NCBI RefSeq assembly: GCF_000002875.2 | Contig: NC_009420.2 | Coordinates: 1,774,951-1,838,950, forward strand | DNA: 64,000 nucleotides | Direction: 5' to 3' | Source of the DNA: Leishmania infantum JPCM5 | Lineage: Eukaryota; Euglenozoa; Kinetoplastea; Trypanosomatida; Trypanosomatidae | Made by a program: the position numbers and the translations under genes | In this document: positions 10,901 through 21,045 of the stretch, piece after piece | Layout: every line of letters begins with the position of its first letter | How positions within the stretch are numbered: position 1 is the first letter of the stretch | Notes under the pieces: generated by a model | What the model was told of the DNA's origin: nothing | Database searches by the model: none | What the model saw: the letters and a program-made list of their open reading frames with translations, nothing else

Positions 10901-11677
10901 CCTCCACGGGTGATGGCGCATGTGGTGGAGGCATACGCGCTCGCTGGCCGCGGCGACGACACGGAGCTGTTCACCCTCGTCGCGGATCGCACTGTAGCCA
11001 TGCGCCACGAAATGGCATCCGTCACCATTGCCAGCGTCCTCGCCTCCTTTGCAAAGGCAGGTGTGCGCAACGACAGACTCTTCATCGAGGTCATTCCCCG
11101 GGTTCGCCACGTCGCGACCTACGGGACCCCGCGCGATGTGGTGAACGTCGTGAGCGCTTACGCTGCGGTGAATCTGTGGCACTACAAACTGTTCGCCCGC
11201 CTCGCCGATCGCGCGATTCAGTTGCGCGCCGACTTCCGCACCCCAGAGGTGGTGGCACTACTCAAGGCGTACGCGACAGTTCAGATGCGCTACGATCGTC
11301 TCTTCACGGAGTTCGCGCCGCGCATTCAGACGCTCGTCCACCTGCTCTCGCCGGCAGACCTGGCCTCCATCGTGTCCAGCTACGCGCAGCTCGACATACG
11401 CTGCCCGCCAGTGTGGAAGGCGACCGCGGCCCAAGCCGTCATGGTCACCCGCAGCTTCAGCCTCGAAGACGCGAAGACTCTTCTCGAAGCCTACGCGTCG
11501 CAGTCGTTCTTTAATCAAGAGTGCGTCAGCGCCCTAACGGAGCGCTTCCCTGAGCTGGCTAGCATTTCGTGGGGCTCGGCCGAGACCGTTGCAGAAGGTA
11601 ACGAGCGCTCTAGCAGCGGCTCTGACGGATCCGAGAGTGAGCACTGTGGTCAAAACAAAAGCTCGCAGGGCGTTTAA
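7955..11677 (+). CDS. Large helical-repeat protein, probably mitochondrial (FASTK/octotricopeptide-like repeats)
   Basis: This 1240-aa protein starts MWLNAARRCVRSYP, an Arg-rich amphipathic leader without acids, as in mitochondrial presequences. The body is almost all helical, with recurrent units of about 35-40 residues. The clearest run lies in the last quarter (about 975-1195), with repeated VVxxVSAYAxxNxxxxxLFxxLADR-type segments such as VVNVVSAYAAVNLWHYKLF and VVALLKAYATVQMRYDRLF. A related unit, LVGLVECYGLAQV, lies near 690. This A-Y/L-A periodic helix-pair style is seen in FASTK/RAP and octotricopeptide-like organellar RNA proteins, many of which act in kinetoplastid mitochondrial RNA processing or mitoribosome assembly. 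No RAP domain is obvious at the C-terminus. RNA binding and mitochondrial location are inferred; no specific gene name is recognised. Confidence 0.65.
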   Translation: MWLNAARRCVRSYPGDATAQLTHVSSAARKQPRAAAFIVPAGTARCYATGPAGTDNLAGVSPASAAKVKAGSSPVSSKTKSSRFVRTCGNAAPPATSSAEPNGGAIPQGEADARWSALHVNLSAPPGLTSAASVAAYLQRLQSLLRHGRHSFMRACAVHELGKILLPSVKGIDGATVLLLLQTLRMADADEAMPLVQDATTWMGLHGFHLTPPQMTTAIELLLHFDRSVARELAVALVQRTPRSTLCSFSTARVVPILTAMLPTLTYGRNSNLALQSIAQLEQARENNVIAAEGLRDGCLSDEFLSVSSGCLTQLLRALWAFRRANQGLYSTVAATEWRSLEEAACRILATPEKCAEVSLAELINVMTDLTQWRKQRNGSGSAETAVNNARGQLFAALLLRLEAITERLRRCSPEPSERGFILPEPLTMSDISVAWSHCLAHAKTRSPSHDLPSLADSGDGADAACAFGTSLQALQAALWGVVAARCSAESQSIDAVQLAAFMCSELVVSWMTHAHQARDEALAQAVGDDTSAVLPDLASLIPEATLQGVVDGISAQLLADSITWTPQMVRQAVTLLGNSRDPAHRARALELARKWYRQLQSRAQEGERLQPIELLAFFVPTLLQEEKKGVAQAVRASLSRWSVAEVLYFFTEIAMHGGRAGGVESMTVLRDSGKLLGVYAAKASAPQLVGLVECYGLAQVRSDDFCEAVASRVSELLRATVADASREKTYLSAAPPTTASESQANSFAAGEEQAMQTEPAAANSTRPGAITSPGVTISQLARLLRSLALMETRQVSPFIDAVHIITRAADADQGTAEQITQLIAAYAKMLIWCYPVLRALTERLLRMDKSEVTLSHLVTAQLALLRMDVTLPSFTARFYEELSKMHKPAAGQSRVSAAGCASLHDMVVQLSILARLRGHPSETPLDDAVAEVLIERIVAHSDHLKVDEVAEVLLSLSRLGKGNSAAFGSLNVRTLGMLPKSPPRVMAHVVEAYALAGRGDDTELFTLVADRTVAMRHEMASVTIASVLASFAKAGVRNDRLFIEVIPRVRHVATYGTPRDVVNVVSAYAAVNLWHYKLFARLADRAIQLRADFRTPEVVALLKAYATVQMRYDRLFTEFAPRIQTLVHLLSPADLASIVSSYAQLDIRCPPVWKATAAQAVMVTRSFSLEDAKTLLEAYASQSFFNQECVSALTERFPELASISWGSAETVAEGNERSSSGSDGSESEHCGQNKSSQGV

Positions 11678-12489
11678 GGCAGATTAATGCAGAGTTCCGG
11701 TGTCGGGACAGTAGCCTCATGGGATGTGACGAGTGCTGTCTGCGAGAGCAACCTCGAGGAAACGAAGAACAAATCTGCGATCGATCCGCACTGCCGGCGA
11801 CCCGGCAGCGGACCTTCTGTGTGCCTCTTTGTTCTCCCTTTTCCTCATGGCAGCGGCGCATACCTCAATGCGTGTTTTTACACGGTTCAGCGCCTCATTT
11901 TTTCTGGGGAGGAACCCGGGCCAGTACCCTCCCCGCCCCCCGCCCCCCACCTATTATGTACCTTCTGCCGAATTCCGAGTCACATGTCGTGGTGGCAGGG
12001 TCCAGCACCTACGACGTGGGGAAGCCAGAGCGACGCATCGCTACTGATGTCGGCGTTGAGGTCGTGGACGGCGTGGCGTCGGATCGAGTCTCGGCAGTAG
12101 GCACGCACAAACAAAACCACCCACATGAAGGTTATGGCTGTGCTTTGCACGGACCGCATCGCGCCCACTTGCGTGGTACCGCTTTTGCAGGGCTTTCTCT
12201 GGCCATTGTTTGGGTTGTCCTTGTTGGGGGAGGGGGTTTCGCGCGTCTTCAGTGCGTTGCGCGCACGTTGTTTCTTTGTGTCGTTCTCGTAAACGTTTTC
12301 GTGCGTGAAAAGAAAAACGACGAAATGCCGCAAAGGGCAGAACGCGTGGCCAGATGTGATGAAGCGGTGAAGAATGCACCATAAGTATGCACACGGAGAA
12401 AAAGAAGGAAAGCCGACTATACACGCAATTCTGTTCGAGCCCAGCACTGCGAATGGGACGTCCTTGCGTATTTTCTCTCGGCGGTGCTC

Positions 12490-12514
12490 GTGTGTGTGTG
12501 TGTGGGGGGGGGGG
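12490..12514 (+). repeat. (TG)n microsatellite running into a G homopolymer
   Basis: Seven TG units are followed directly by a run of about ten G, then GTGG. It lies in non-coding spacer. Confidence 0.85.
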
Positions 12515-13448
12515 TGGCGAGCGAGAGCGGAGACGCTAAACTTGCGTGAGCTCTTTTTCACGGCTCGATCATCCGGCACACAACTATCCTGGGCAGCCCT
12601 CCTTCCTTTCTCTCACAGAGTCGCACGCGAGCGCTGAAATGCGCTGATTTTGCGTACAAGTGCGACACGGATAGAACTTGTGCTCAGCCTTGGTTACTTC
12701 GTTCTCCTCCCACCCCCTCGTCGCCCTCCGTCTATCCTTCGTATGTTTTGGTTTGCCCTACATCACGGTTTTAGTCGGAACCTCTTTGCTTGTTCGCCCC
12801 TTCCGCTTCATCCTCGGTGTGTTTGATGCTGTCTCTCATGGTGGCATTCTGTTTCAGCGCGCGCCGCTTTAGTACTTGTTTCGGTGCTCGTGGCCTCGAC
12901 GTCACAACACACAACTGCGCGCACGCACGTCTGAAGGGGGGGAGAGGCAGCAGCTTTCACGCCCAATGGTGCGTGCCGCAGTAGCGCAGTGAAGACTCCC
13001 TAATCCCGGAAGCGCATTTCGAAATTCGGACGTCGCGGCGAGAGAGGAGGGAGCCGCAGCGCACCACTTTTGTTTCTTAGTGGGTGAGTGGCACCCCACC
13101 CAAAACGCCACGGTTTGACCCCTTCTCCTTTTCTTTCTTTGCGTTTTCACTTTCCTCTCGTGTGATTGATGAACCTCGGTGTCCTCGCATCCACGCTCTT
13201 CACGAACTCGCGTATCATGCTTTACCAGCCTGAAAATAGGTTTCCATGGCGGCTCTCGTGCCGGTTCTCTCCAGTCTGACGAGGAAAGCAGGGATTTCTT
13301 GTGGGCTTTCCGCATGAGGCGGACGTGAACGTGCCAAGCGTTTCTGTCGCTACGGAGTAAGCTGGCCGCAGAGCGGTGTGGCAAGCGAGCGGAGAGGGCT
13401 CTGCGAAGCAATGGTGGTCGTGATCGTGGCGGTCGTGGTGGTGTGTGT

Positions 13449-13492
13449 GGGAGGGGGGGGTGGAGGGTTGGGCGGAAATAGGAGGGGGCGGG
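13449..13492 (+). repeat. G-rich tract with quadruplex potential
   Basis: At least five G-runs of three or more (GGGA, an eight-G run, GGGTT, GGGCGG, then a five-G run and CGGG) lie within about 44 bases of the sense strand. Folding is inferred from the pattern only. Confidence 0.5.
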
Positions 13493-14635
13493 CAAACTGA
13501 TGGAGCCTCTGATTTATCAGGCAGCCACTGATATTTCGAGAATGAAACAAGCAGAGACGCGCTGCTTCCAGATAAAAACGAACAAAAAAACACAAGGCAC
13601 GCCACACAGTGTTGCACCAAGCCGAACTTACCATTCAACAGCGCCGTTTCTCGCAACACTGCTTAGCGGTAACCGGCGGAGGGGTTGCTGATGAAGGGAC
13701 CTCAAGCTTGCTGGTCACACAAGTTCGCTCTGGAATAAATGCCCTTGCTATTGTGCGTGGGAGACTCTGCACGGTTGAGTCGTTTGACGAGTGGCATCTG
13801 CAAGAGAGACATCAGCAACCACAAGCAGGTTGTCTTACATCTGGCCGTAATGCGCTGCAGGGAGCACTTGTTTCTCGTGGCAGGGCCTCGCCCTGGGCCT
13901 GCTTTGCGAAGCAGTGGCGCGCATCCTCAGAAAACACGCACGAGGCACTGCAGTTTCTACTGCGCTGCCCATGTACAATGAGATTGAAGGGCGCGGAGTG
14001 GAAGGTAGTAACGAAAAGAACAACCACGAACTCGATAGCCGGGAGCATCACAGAGGGGCTTCAAGGATATCGCGCCTCCGCCTCCGCTCCCCCCTCCAGC
14101 GGAGAAGGTTTGAATGCGTCTGCCTGCGCCTTTGTGGCTCTTCTGTCACGCATAGCGACTGCTTCGAGAATGGCCTGTCGTTCCCTCTTCGACTAAGCCG
14201 ATTTTGTTCTTCTTGGTATGCTCTGCTGTAGAAAAAGAAATAAAAAGCCATGAGCTGGAAGCCACGCCCGAACTAATAATGCAGAGCTGTACTGTACAGG
14301 CATAGACTCAATTCGCTCGCTATCTTTTGTTTTCTGTAGGTGTGTGTGTGTGTATAGACGCCACTCTGCATGCGCAGATGAAGTTCATAGACAATGAGGA
14401 TGCAGGAAGAACCCGTTTGAATTAACATGGGGACTGCACTAGTGCCGCGTCTCCTAGACAGCGATATCTCTGAAAACGAACTCAATGAACACACAGAAAA
14501 GGAAGGCCGAGAGTACTCGTTTTCACTTCCTTTTCCCATCTTTTTTGTGCTCTCACCTGCTACGTTACCACCACACGTTGAGAGACGAAAAGCATCACAC
14601 ACGTACAGGCACTTGCTCACTTACCCGTAGAGGTC

Positions 14636-15328
14636 ATGTCTACCTATGGAAAAGTGTACCTTGTCTCGGGCAACAATGGGAAGTTGGCTGAGGTGCAGTC
14701 CTACCTTGCTCACGCGAAGATCGTCGCAGAGGCGGTGAAGTTTGACCTGCCGGAGACGCAGAACTCGTCGGCGGAGAAGATTAGCTGGGATAAGGCGGTG
14801 GAGGCATACCGAGTTGTAAACAAGATGCCGGTCGGTAAACCGCTGCGCCACGGCGGCACACCAGTGCTTGTGGACGACACCTCGCTCGAATTCGACGCTC
14901 TCTGCGGGTTGCCCGGTCCCTACATCAAATGGTTCCTTGATCGGTTGGGGGTGGAAGGTCTTTTGAAGATGGTCAAGGGCTTCGCAGCACCCTTGGAGGA
15001 GGACTCGGGGGCAGCGGCGCCCGCCCACCGTGGTGCCAACGCCGTGTGTATCCTCTCCCTCTGTCACGGCGTTGACGAGGCTACCGGCCAACCGTTGGTG
15101 GAACAGTTCCGCGGCGTGTGCCGCGGTGCGCTGCCTCCCGTCCCTCGAGGCGGTGTGGGCTTTGGCTGGGACTCGATCTTTGCGCCTGAGGCACAGACAC
15201 CGGCGTACGCAAAGACCTTTGCGGAGATGTCCGCGGAGGAGAAGAACACGCTGTCTCACCGCGCCAAGGCGCTCAAGATGCTCACGGAATATCTCAAGAC
15301 CCACGCGCTGGAGCTCCGAGGGACGTAG
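14636..15328 (+). CDS. ITPA: Inosine triphosphate pyrophosphatase (ITPase, Ham1 family)
   Basis: This 230-aa protein hydrolyses ITP, dITP and XTP to monophosphates, removing deaminated purines from the nucleotide pool; the active site needs a divalent metal. The family's signatures are in order: the nucleotide-binding loop VSGNNGKLAEV at about residues 9-19; VDDTSLEFDALCGLPGPYIKWFL at about 80-102, including the metal-coordinating acidic pair; and GFGWDSIF near 178, followed by YAKTFAEMSAEEKNTLSHRAKAL, where Lys and SHR contact the base and phosphates. A short Ala/Pro insertion near 120-130 is the only departure from the human-type length of about 194 aa. The ATG at 14636 follows acceptor-like AGs at 14608-14609 and 14629-14630. 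Confidence 0.95.
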   Translation: MSTYGKVYLVSGNNGKLAEVQSYLAHAKIVAEAVKFDLPETQNSSAEKISWDKAVEAYRVVNKMPVGKPLRHGGTPVLVDDTSLEFDALCGLPGPYIKWFLDRLGVEGLLKMVKGFAAPLEEDSGAAAPAHRGANAVCILSLCHGVDEATGQPLVEQFRGVCRGALPPVPRGGVGFGWDSIFAPEAQTPAYAKTFAEMSAEEKNTLSHRAKALKMLTEYLKTHALELRGT

Positions 15329-17934
15329 CTGCTTGCATGACCGCACACACAAATGGAAACGCCCCACCAAATCCCCCTGAACGAATTTTTTTTTCTCGCA
15401 TGCACTGATTGTGTGACTGGGGCTTTCCTCATGGAAATCGTGGCGATACCCCGTTCTTCACGCCTGCACTGAAGCCAACTATTCGTGCTGTAGAGCCTTT
15501 GCCGGTGCCAGCAGCCACAGAGAGGCGCACGGCGATGCTTCGTGCTCGTCCCAAGCGGGACATGCGAGGGGGCGTTGCTCTCGTGCTTTGAGCAGAAGTG
15601 GCCCTAAGAGCATGTGTGCACGGCGACCATCCCTCTCTCTAACGGTCGTCTCTGCTGCTAATCGACTTCTCTACCGTTCTCTCCCTTAGGCATCCCTGAT
15701 GGATGGTTCATGGTTCACCGTGGACTGGATGTCTCGGGGTACCCAAACGACAGCATGGTGCCCGTGCAGTTTTCAACACGCTTTTGACAGCGTTCTCTGC
15801 TTTCATTCTCCTCTCTCGCTCTTTTCCTCTTCTACCCATTCGTTTCTTCGCGGCACGCGTGTTACTCTTGCAGGCCTGACCTCTTGTTTGCGTGCCTGCT
15901 CTCTCTATTCTTTCTTACCGTCACACAGCCGTCTTGCCACTGTGCTATTCTGACGCGTCCGACCAGGCGCCTCGCCCTGTCTCCCTCTTCATCACTGTCC
16001 GCGTGACCACCATTTTCGTAGCTGCGCATTGCGTGATTTTTTTTTCTCCGCACGTTATCGCTTGCGTTTCGACTTCCTGTGCCCCACACCATCTTCAGAA
16101 TCGAGGCACTGTCAGAGACCATGCACACCAGTGCGCATGCTTGACACCGGTGTTTCTTTGGTGAGTTCACAGGAACGCGAACGGGTCTGCGCCACACCCA
16201 GAGGGACAAAGTCCGGCGCACATCCTCACGCAATGTGCTCTCGTCCTCTTTTGCTTGGTGTTTTCTCCTCCTTTTCTTCGAACGCGAATCGGTCGCCACC
16301 CCTCCTGCCACTGCTGCCGAAGCGCTCCCCTCACAGCAGCGAGAAGAATGCGACAAGGAACGCACACACATCGCTCGAAACGTCTAGCTCGCATCTGCGT
16401 GGGCCTCTTCGTCACAACCGGTGTAGTAGAGCCACGACGAAGGAGAAAGTGGGCCCCTTGTTCCTTACATCAATCGTTTTTTTCATACCCCATCGGCAGC
16501 TCCGCGTTCTCTTTTCTGCCTTCGATCCACGAACCCTACACAGCATTCCCCACCCGCCCCGCTCGCCTGCACCTTGCACGATAAGCTAAGCATTTTCGAG
16601 TACTGCGTTCTGTGTCTGTGGCTTTGCTGCACTTTAAAGGACATCAATAAACACGCAAAACGATGTCTGTGTTCTTCCGCTGCTCCTCGGCCTCTGTCGT
16701 CCCATCTCTCTGTGTTCGTTCCCGCGCCCCTCCTTCCCTTTCCCCCACTAGCCACCCCCCCTCCCTCCTCTTGGCCGCTGCTCGGCCATGCGTTGCCACA
16801 CGCTGCACTCATAGCTTGACGTTGCTGGTCTATCCCTCATCAGGCGATGCGCTGGTGGCCCAGAAAGAAGCCGCGTAGACGACTATGTCGGCGACGCTGC
16901 TCACTCTCTGTCCCTGTTTTCGATTACGGGCCACTATGATGGTGGCGATAGTACGAGTAGTCGCCGTTCCCCTACCCTGAAGTGCAGCACGGCTACATAA
17001 CGACCCAAACAACGGACACGCGTTTGGCGAGAGGGTCAGAAAAAGACGGCAAAGAAAAGAAGCGAAATGGAAGGGAGCCGCTGAAAAAAAAAAGAGAAGG
17101 ATGTCCTCGTACCCGTGCTGGGCATGCTGTATGTGTCGCACCGCACCCTCTACACGATTGTAGGTCTACCGCTCTCACTCCTCCTGTGATGTGCTCTCGT
17201 CTTCTGCCATCTCCTCTAGGCGACTCTACGGGACCGCCGTCGATGGCGCTGCGATCTTCTTTGTTGTCGCCCTACCGCGAACAAAGCCTCGACCTCTGTG
17301 CGCGACGCTCGTGTTTCTGCTTCATTCTTCTTCCGTGGTCCAAGTCTCTGTGCACATGCGGGGCTGCTTCTCGGGTTCGCTTCATGTTGTTTGTGTATTC
17401 AGGGTGTATGAGTCTTCATGGCTTTCTACTGTTCGGAGGCCGAAAAGCACGTGAGTAGACGCCGAAACAACTGGCCGCAGTGGTGTGCTCGGCCGCTGTC
17501 CACCACGTAGATGCAGTAAATCAGGGTGCAGGGCGCAGAAGTGATGTTTCGACCGCAAAGGCGGCTCCGCAACGCTTCGCCTCGCCTTCTTCGCCTCCTC
17601 TATCGGCCGTGTGCTTCGCTGCAGCTGCAAGCGGCATCAGCGTACACTGGCGTTCACGTCTCTCTCTAGCGCGCTCTCTCTCCTGCCTGTGTCTTCATGT
17701 CCGCTGACGGTGGTGCGGCACGCTTCTCACACAATCACGTCCATCTCTCCCTTCTTTTTTTTTTTGGGGGGGGGCCTGTGCCACACATCCGCATGGGCCA
17801 GACCTCCTATTCACTAGACATCTGGAGCGCGTGCGTGACGTTCACCTTTCTCTCAGCTCACAGTGGCGTTACCGTTTTTTTCTTTTACCCTTTCGACTTT
17901 TCTACTGTCAGCTCCCCCGTTCTGCTTTTACCCC
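15329..17934 (+). other. Long (about 2.6 kb) pyrimidine-rich intergenic region
   Basis: No supported gene is seen. The + strand is rich in C/T runs, with many T homopolymers. A T12-G9 junction lies at about 17754-17774. Open frames translate to low-complexity S/P/R/H/C-rich sequence. The last tract (about 17870-17909) precedes AG 17910-17911, the likely acceptor for the next gene. Confidence 0.5.
17870..17911 (+). promoter_or_regulatory. Predicted polypyrimidine tract and spliced-leader acceptor
   Basis: A T/C-rich stretch ends in ACTGTCAG, with AG at 17910-17911. This would give a 23-base 5' UTR before the ATG at 17935. Prediction is from pattern only. Confidence 0.45.
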
Positions 17935-19692
17935 ATGCCGGAAGGGGAGGTCGTCTTCGACGATGCCTCCGTGGCGTCCTCTGAGAAAACACCATTAAAC
18001 AAGGACATGCTCGACGCACCGCCTCGGAAAGACACTCGGTTGCGCGCAAAATGGCTGAGATGCGTCACGGTGGCCGGCGTCCTGCTTCTCATCGCACCGC
18101 TCTATCTCTGGAAGAACTTTCACGCGATGCGCGCGGCAGGGGAGGACCCGATTTCCGTGGTCACCCCGCTCAGCGACAACTTTGACATCCACGAGCTAAT
18201 CCGCGAGTTGAACAACAACGGTGAGAAGATCTACCTGTCAAGCCTCATATCTAAAGAGGCCGACGGCTGCGCACGGGATGTGCCTGGGCTGCCCAGGGGA
18301 AAACAGACAGTAGTTACGTTCAAGACCATTGAGAATGCAGAACGCGAGGCGGTGGTCTACGTGCCGAAGAGCTACCCCACGCTGGTGGGCGGCACGGCCC
18401 CGAAGCCGGTTGCCCTGCTGCTGCTCTTCCATGGTCTGAATGATAACTGCAAGCACTTCATGGACGCCACCGGCTTTGTGCCCTATGCAGAACTCGACGG
18501 CTTCGTGCTTGTGAGTGTCTGTGGGTCTTTGGGGTACCTTGGCACAGGATGGAACGCGGGCATGTGCTGCGGCTTCCTTGAAGAAAAGCCCAACGACGTG
18601 GCGTTCGCAAAGCAGGTCGTGACAGAACTGTCGCAGAGCGTTTGCATTGATAAAACCCGCGTGATGGCCGCCGGATTCAGCAACGGTGCCATGCTTGCGG
18701 AGGTGCTGGCGTGCGATGCGCCCGAAATGTTCCGCGCTGTCGCCTCCGTCAGCGGTGTTGTTGAGATCCGCCCTGGAAATGATGCTGCGCTTACAGCGTG
18801 CACGGCTGCCGTCGAAAAAGCCTCGTCGACCGTGCGCACGAGTGTGCTGATGGTGCACGGTACCGCGGATCTCTTGGTGCCGTGGGACGGTAACAAGCTC
18901 CTTGGATTTCCATCAATCGTGAAGAACCTCGAGGGATGGAGAGAGCGAAACGGGTGTACGGACGAGACGAACACCACCATCTCTACCGATACCTACGTCA
19001 ACATCATCTACGCCAATTGCAGCGTGGGGAAGCGTGCGGGGTCACTTCCGGCGTCCGATGAGGAGCACGAGGAGTCGAAGACCTGTTTGGAGGATGATCC
19101 CTATTGGGGCTTGAATTCGGTGGCGAATAAGACCGGGGATGCACCGTCTGGTGTAGAGGATGCAGCCCTGGTTGACAGAGAACGCTGTATCTCACGCACG
19201 GAGGCTGAGTATCTCAGCGTCAGGCGGGAGAGCAAGAGGCACGTGACCCGACTCAGGCATGAGTGGCGTTCTCGCGATCAACGTTGTCAGAAGCGGGACC
19301 GCACGAAGGTCGAGCACGCGAAGGCGCACGAGAAGCACGATGATAAGAAGGTCTACCATACAAAGGACAGTATCTGGAACCAACACGACGGCACGGATTT
19401 CCATCTGCGTCCGCACCTGCATCTGAAGGAAAAACCGTCGCAGGAAGGCCTGCACAGGCACGTTGCTGTGAACCACCGTCGGCTGCGCCATCTTCCCTTT
19501 GGCGCCGTTCCCAAGGAGAGTTGTGAGGTGCCGGTGCAGCGCGACGGCCCCCTGTGTCTGCAGGACGGCATAAGTCAGGTGGAGCTTGTGCGCGTGAAAG
19601 GCGGCGGTCATAGCTGGCCGCGCGACATTGATTTCTCGACGACGGACTACATCTACAACTTCGGAATTCGTGTCTTTGGCCGGTACAACTGA
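17935..19692 (+). CDS. Membrane-anchored esterase of the PHB-depolymerase / feruloyl-esterase-like alpha/beta-hydrolase family
   Basis: This 585-aa protein has a cytosolic-type N-terminus, one hydrophobic segment at about residues 42-62 with no cleavable signal, and a lumenal or extracellular catalytic part (type II topology inferred). Catalytic elements are visible: LLLFHGLNDN (oxyanion region, near 163), nucleophile GFSNG with Ser249, acid in VHGTADLLVPWDG (Asp312) and His in KGGGHSWP (His559). The WNAG.CCG stretch near 205-210 also fits the LpqC/PHB-depolymerase clan. The natural substrate cannot be told from sequence. Oddly, about 247 residues separate acid and histidine, largely because of a charged Lys/Arg/His/Glu-rich insertion at about 365-520; family members usually have well under 100. 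Clan assignment is firm, substrate unknown. Confidence 0.8.
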   Translation: MPEGEVVFDDASVASSEKTPLNKDMLDAPPRKDTRLRAKWLRCVTVAGVLLLIAPLYLWKNFHAMRAAGEDPISVVTPLSDNFDIHELIRELNNNGEKIYLSSLISKEADGCARDVPGLPRGKQTVVTFKTIENAEREAVVYVPKSYPTLVGGTAPKPVALLLLFHGLNDNCKHFMDATGFVPYAELDGFVLVSVCGSLGYLGTGWNAGMCCGFLEEKPNDVAFAKQVVTELSQSVCIDKTRVMAAGFSNGAMLAEVLACDAPEMFRAVASVSGVVEIRPGNDAALTACTAAVEKASSTVRTSVLMVHGTADLLVPWDGNKLLGFPSIVKNLEGWRERNGCTDETNTTISTDTYVNIIYANCSVGKRAGSLPASDEEHEESKTCLEDDPYWGLNSVANKTGDAPSGVEDAALVDRERCISRTEAEYLSVRRESKRHVTRLRHEWRSRDQRCQKRDRTKVEHAKAHEKHDDKKVYHTKDSIWNQHDGTDFHLRPHLHLKEKPSQEGLHRHVAVNHRRLRHLPFGAVPKESCEVPVQRDGPLCLQDGISQVELVRVKGGGHSWPRDIDFSTTDYIYNFGIRVFGRYN

Positions 19693-21045
19693 TGCGTGGT
19701 CACGGCCATCGGTACCAGGGCTCGCCCCTCCCTCTTCTCTGCATTTGCTTTCGCCTCTTCTTCTCTTGTCCGTATGTTCCTTTGGCTTGTCTTGTTTTTT
19801 TTTTCTGTCTTCGACATGCTGAAGAGGGAACTTCCCTTTTTTTCTTTGTCGTTCGAAGACGTGAAGTGCGTATGAGTGATGCCCCCTGCTCACTTCACGT
19901 TCCTACTCCTGTTCCCGTGTATGCATTCTCACGCCTCTTCCCCCCCCCCCCCGCCTTGTCTCCGCGTTGCACGAGAGCGTAATGGAACGGAGAAAAAATT
20001 GAAGGGGGTTCGAGAATGACGGGAGGACACGACGAGCGTTGCACCGACGCGAATGGGAAAAGGCGGACTGCAGAGACTGGAATACGAATGCGAAGGGCAC
20101 CCCGCATTTTTTTTCCTGTAACCCCCTCCCGACTCTTTGAGACTCCCCCGTATATTGTAGCGCGTTTCCTTTTGCTACCTGCTTCACGCGAGTTCACAAC
20201 GATGCAGCTATCGACACAAGGCATGGTGCTCCTTGTCAGTTCTTGCTCTTCTACGATGTTTTTTTGTCTCCGATATATCTATGCTGATATATTTCTTCTG
20301 CCCTCCCCCCTTCTTCATGCTCGTCTGCAACCACTACCACCTCCGGTGCGCCCCTTTTTCGCTGCAATTTTTTTTTCCTGTTTCTATCCACGTGGCTCTT
20401 TATGCCATCATTGCTTGACACGTTACAGACTTTTATCGTGGGGCGACAACAAAGAACCAACATGGTCGCTTGTCTACTGGGGGAAGGAGAAATACGTCCG
20501 TGTAATGGGGCACGTGGACAAGTTTAAGTTCGTTTCCCGCGCACTGCTTGGCGTGGCGATGATGCGAAGCAGGTTAGCTAGGTGTGCGAGCGTTTCTCTT
20601 CATGGTCTACACGGAAGCCTTTTTGCTTGGGGTAAGAGCGGATGGCCGCACAACCGAAAGGGCCCCCAAGTGCCTTGCGCTCTGATATGCACTCCGGCAC
20701 TCTGTGCAAGTGCCCCATGGGTATCCGCCTCCTCCTCATGGACTTGTGCCGGCGTCGATCTGTCCCTCTCTCGGGTGCGATTCCTTTCGTTTTTGCCCAT
20801 TCCTACTTCACCTCACCGGCCAATCCTCTCCTTTTTTGCCGCTCCGCCCTCGCTTCGATGCTCCTTGCCAAATCCGAGTTAGTGGCTCATCGCGAAGCGG
20901 CACATCCATACAGACAGACGGAGGGGACTCTACTGTTTGCACACGAACCACCACTTCTGCATCGAGACAACTAACGACGCGAGCAGGAGTAGCTCAACGC
21001 TTTTTCCACCCCCTCCCCTCCGTTCTTAAGAAAGCACATAAGAAG
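19693..21045 (+). other. Intergenic region
   Basis: No gene is seen. It contains T-runs (about 19797-19804, 19838-19844), a C-run (about 19939-19951) and TATA-rich patches near 20270-20290. It ends in a C/T-rich tract (about 21001-21028) before the MRT4 start. Confidence 0.5.
21001..21030 (+). promoter_or_regulatory. Predicted polypyrimidine tract and spliced-leader acceptor for MRT4
   Basis: A nearly pure C/T tract is followed by AG at 21029-21030, which would leave a 15-base 5' UTR. Prediction is from pattern only. Confidence 0.5.

Larger units (their letters stand above)
11678..14635 (+). other. Long (about 3 kb) gene-free interval
   Basis: No credible gene is seen on either strand. It contains a TG/G-run at about 12490-12514, a G-rich block at 13449-13492, and a short (TG)n at about 14341-14354. 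One frame (about 13609-14196) stays open for 195 codons, but its only in-frame ATGs are in its last third and its codon choice looks non-coding. It probably holds the 3' UTR of the mitochondrial protein gene and the 5' region of the ITPase gene. Confidence 0.5.

Noticed and set aside
11719..12384. 221-codon + strand ORF after the mitochondrial protein gene
   Set aside because: Codon use and amino-acid pattern are not coding-like, it spans homopolymer and G-rich runs, and a competing frame overlaps it.
14621..15370. 249-codon minus-strand ORF opposite the ITPase gene
   Set aside because: It is an antisense shadow of a well-supported ITPase frame in GC-rich DNA.
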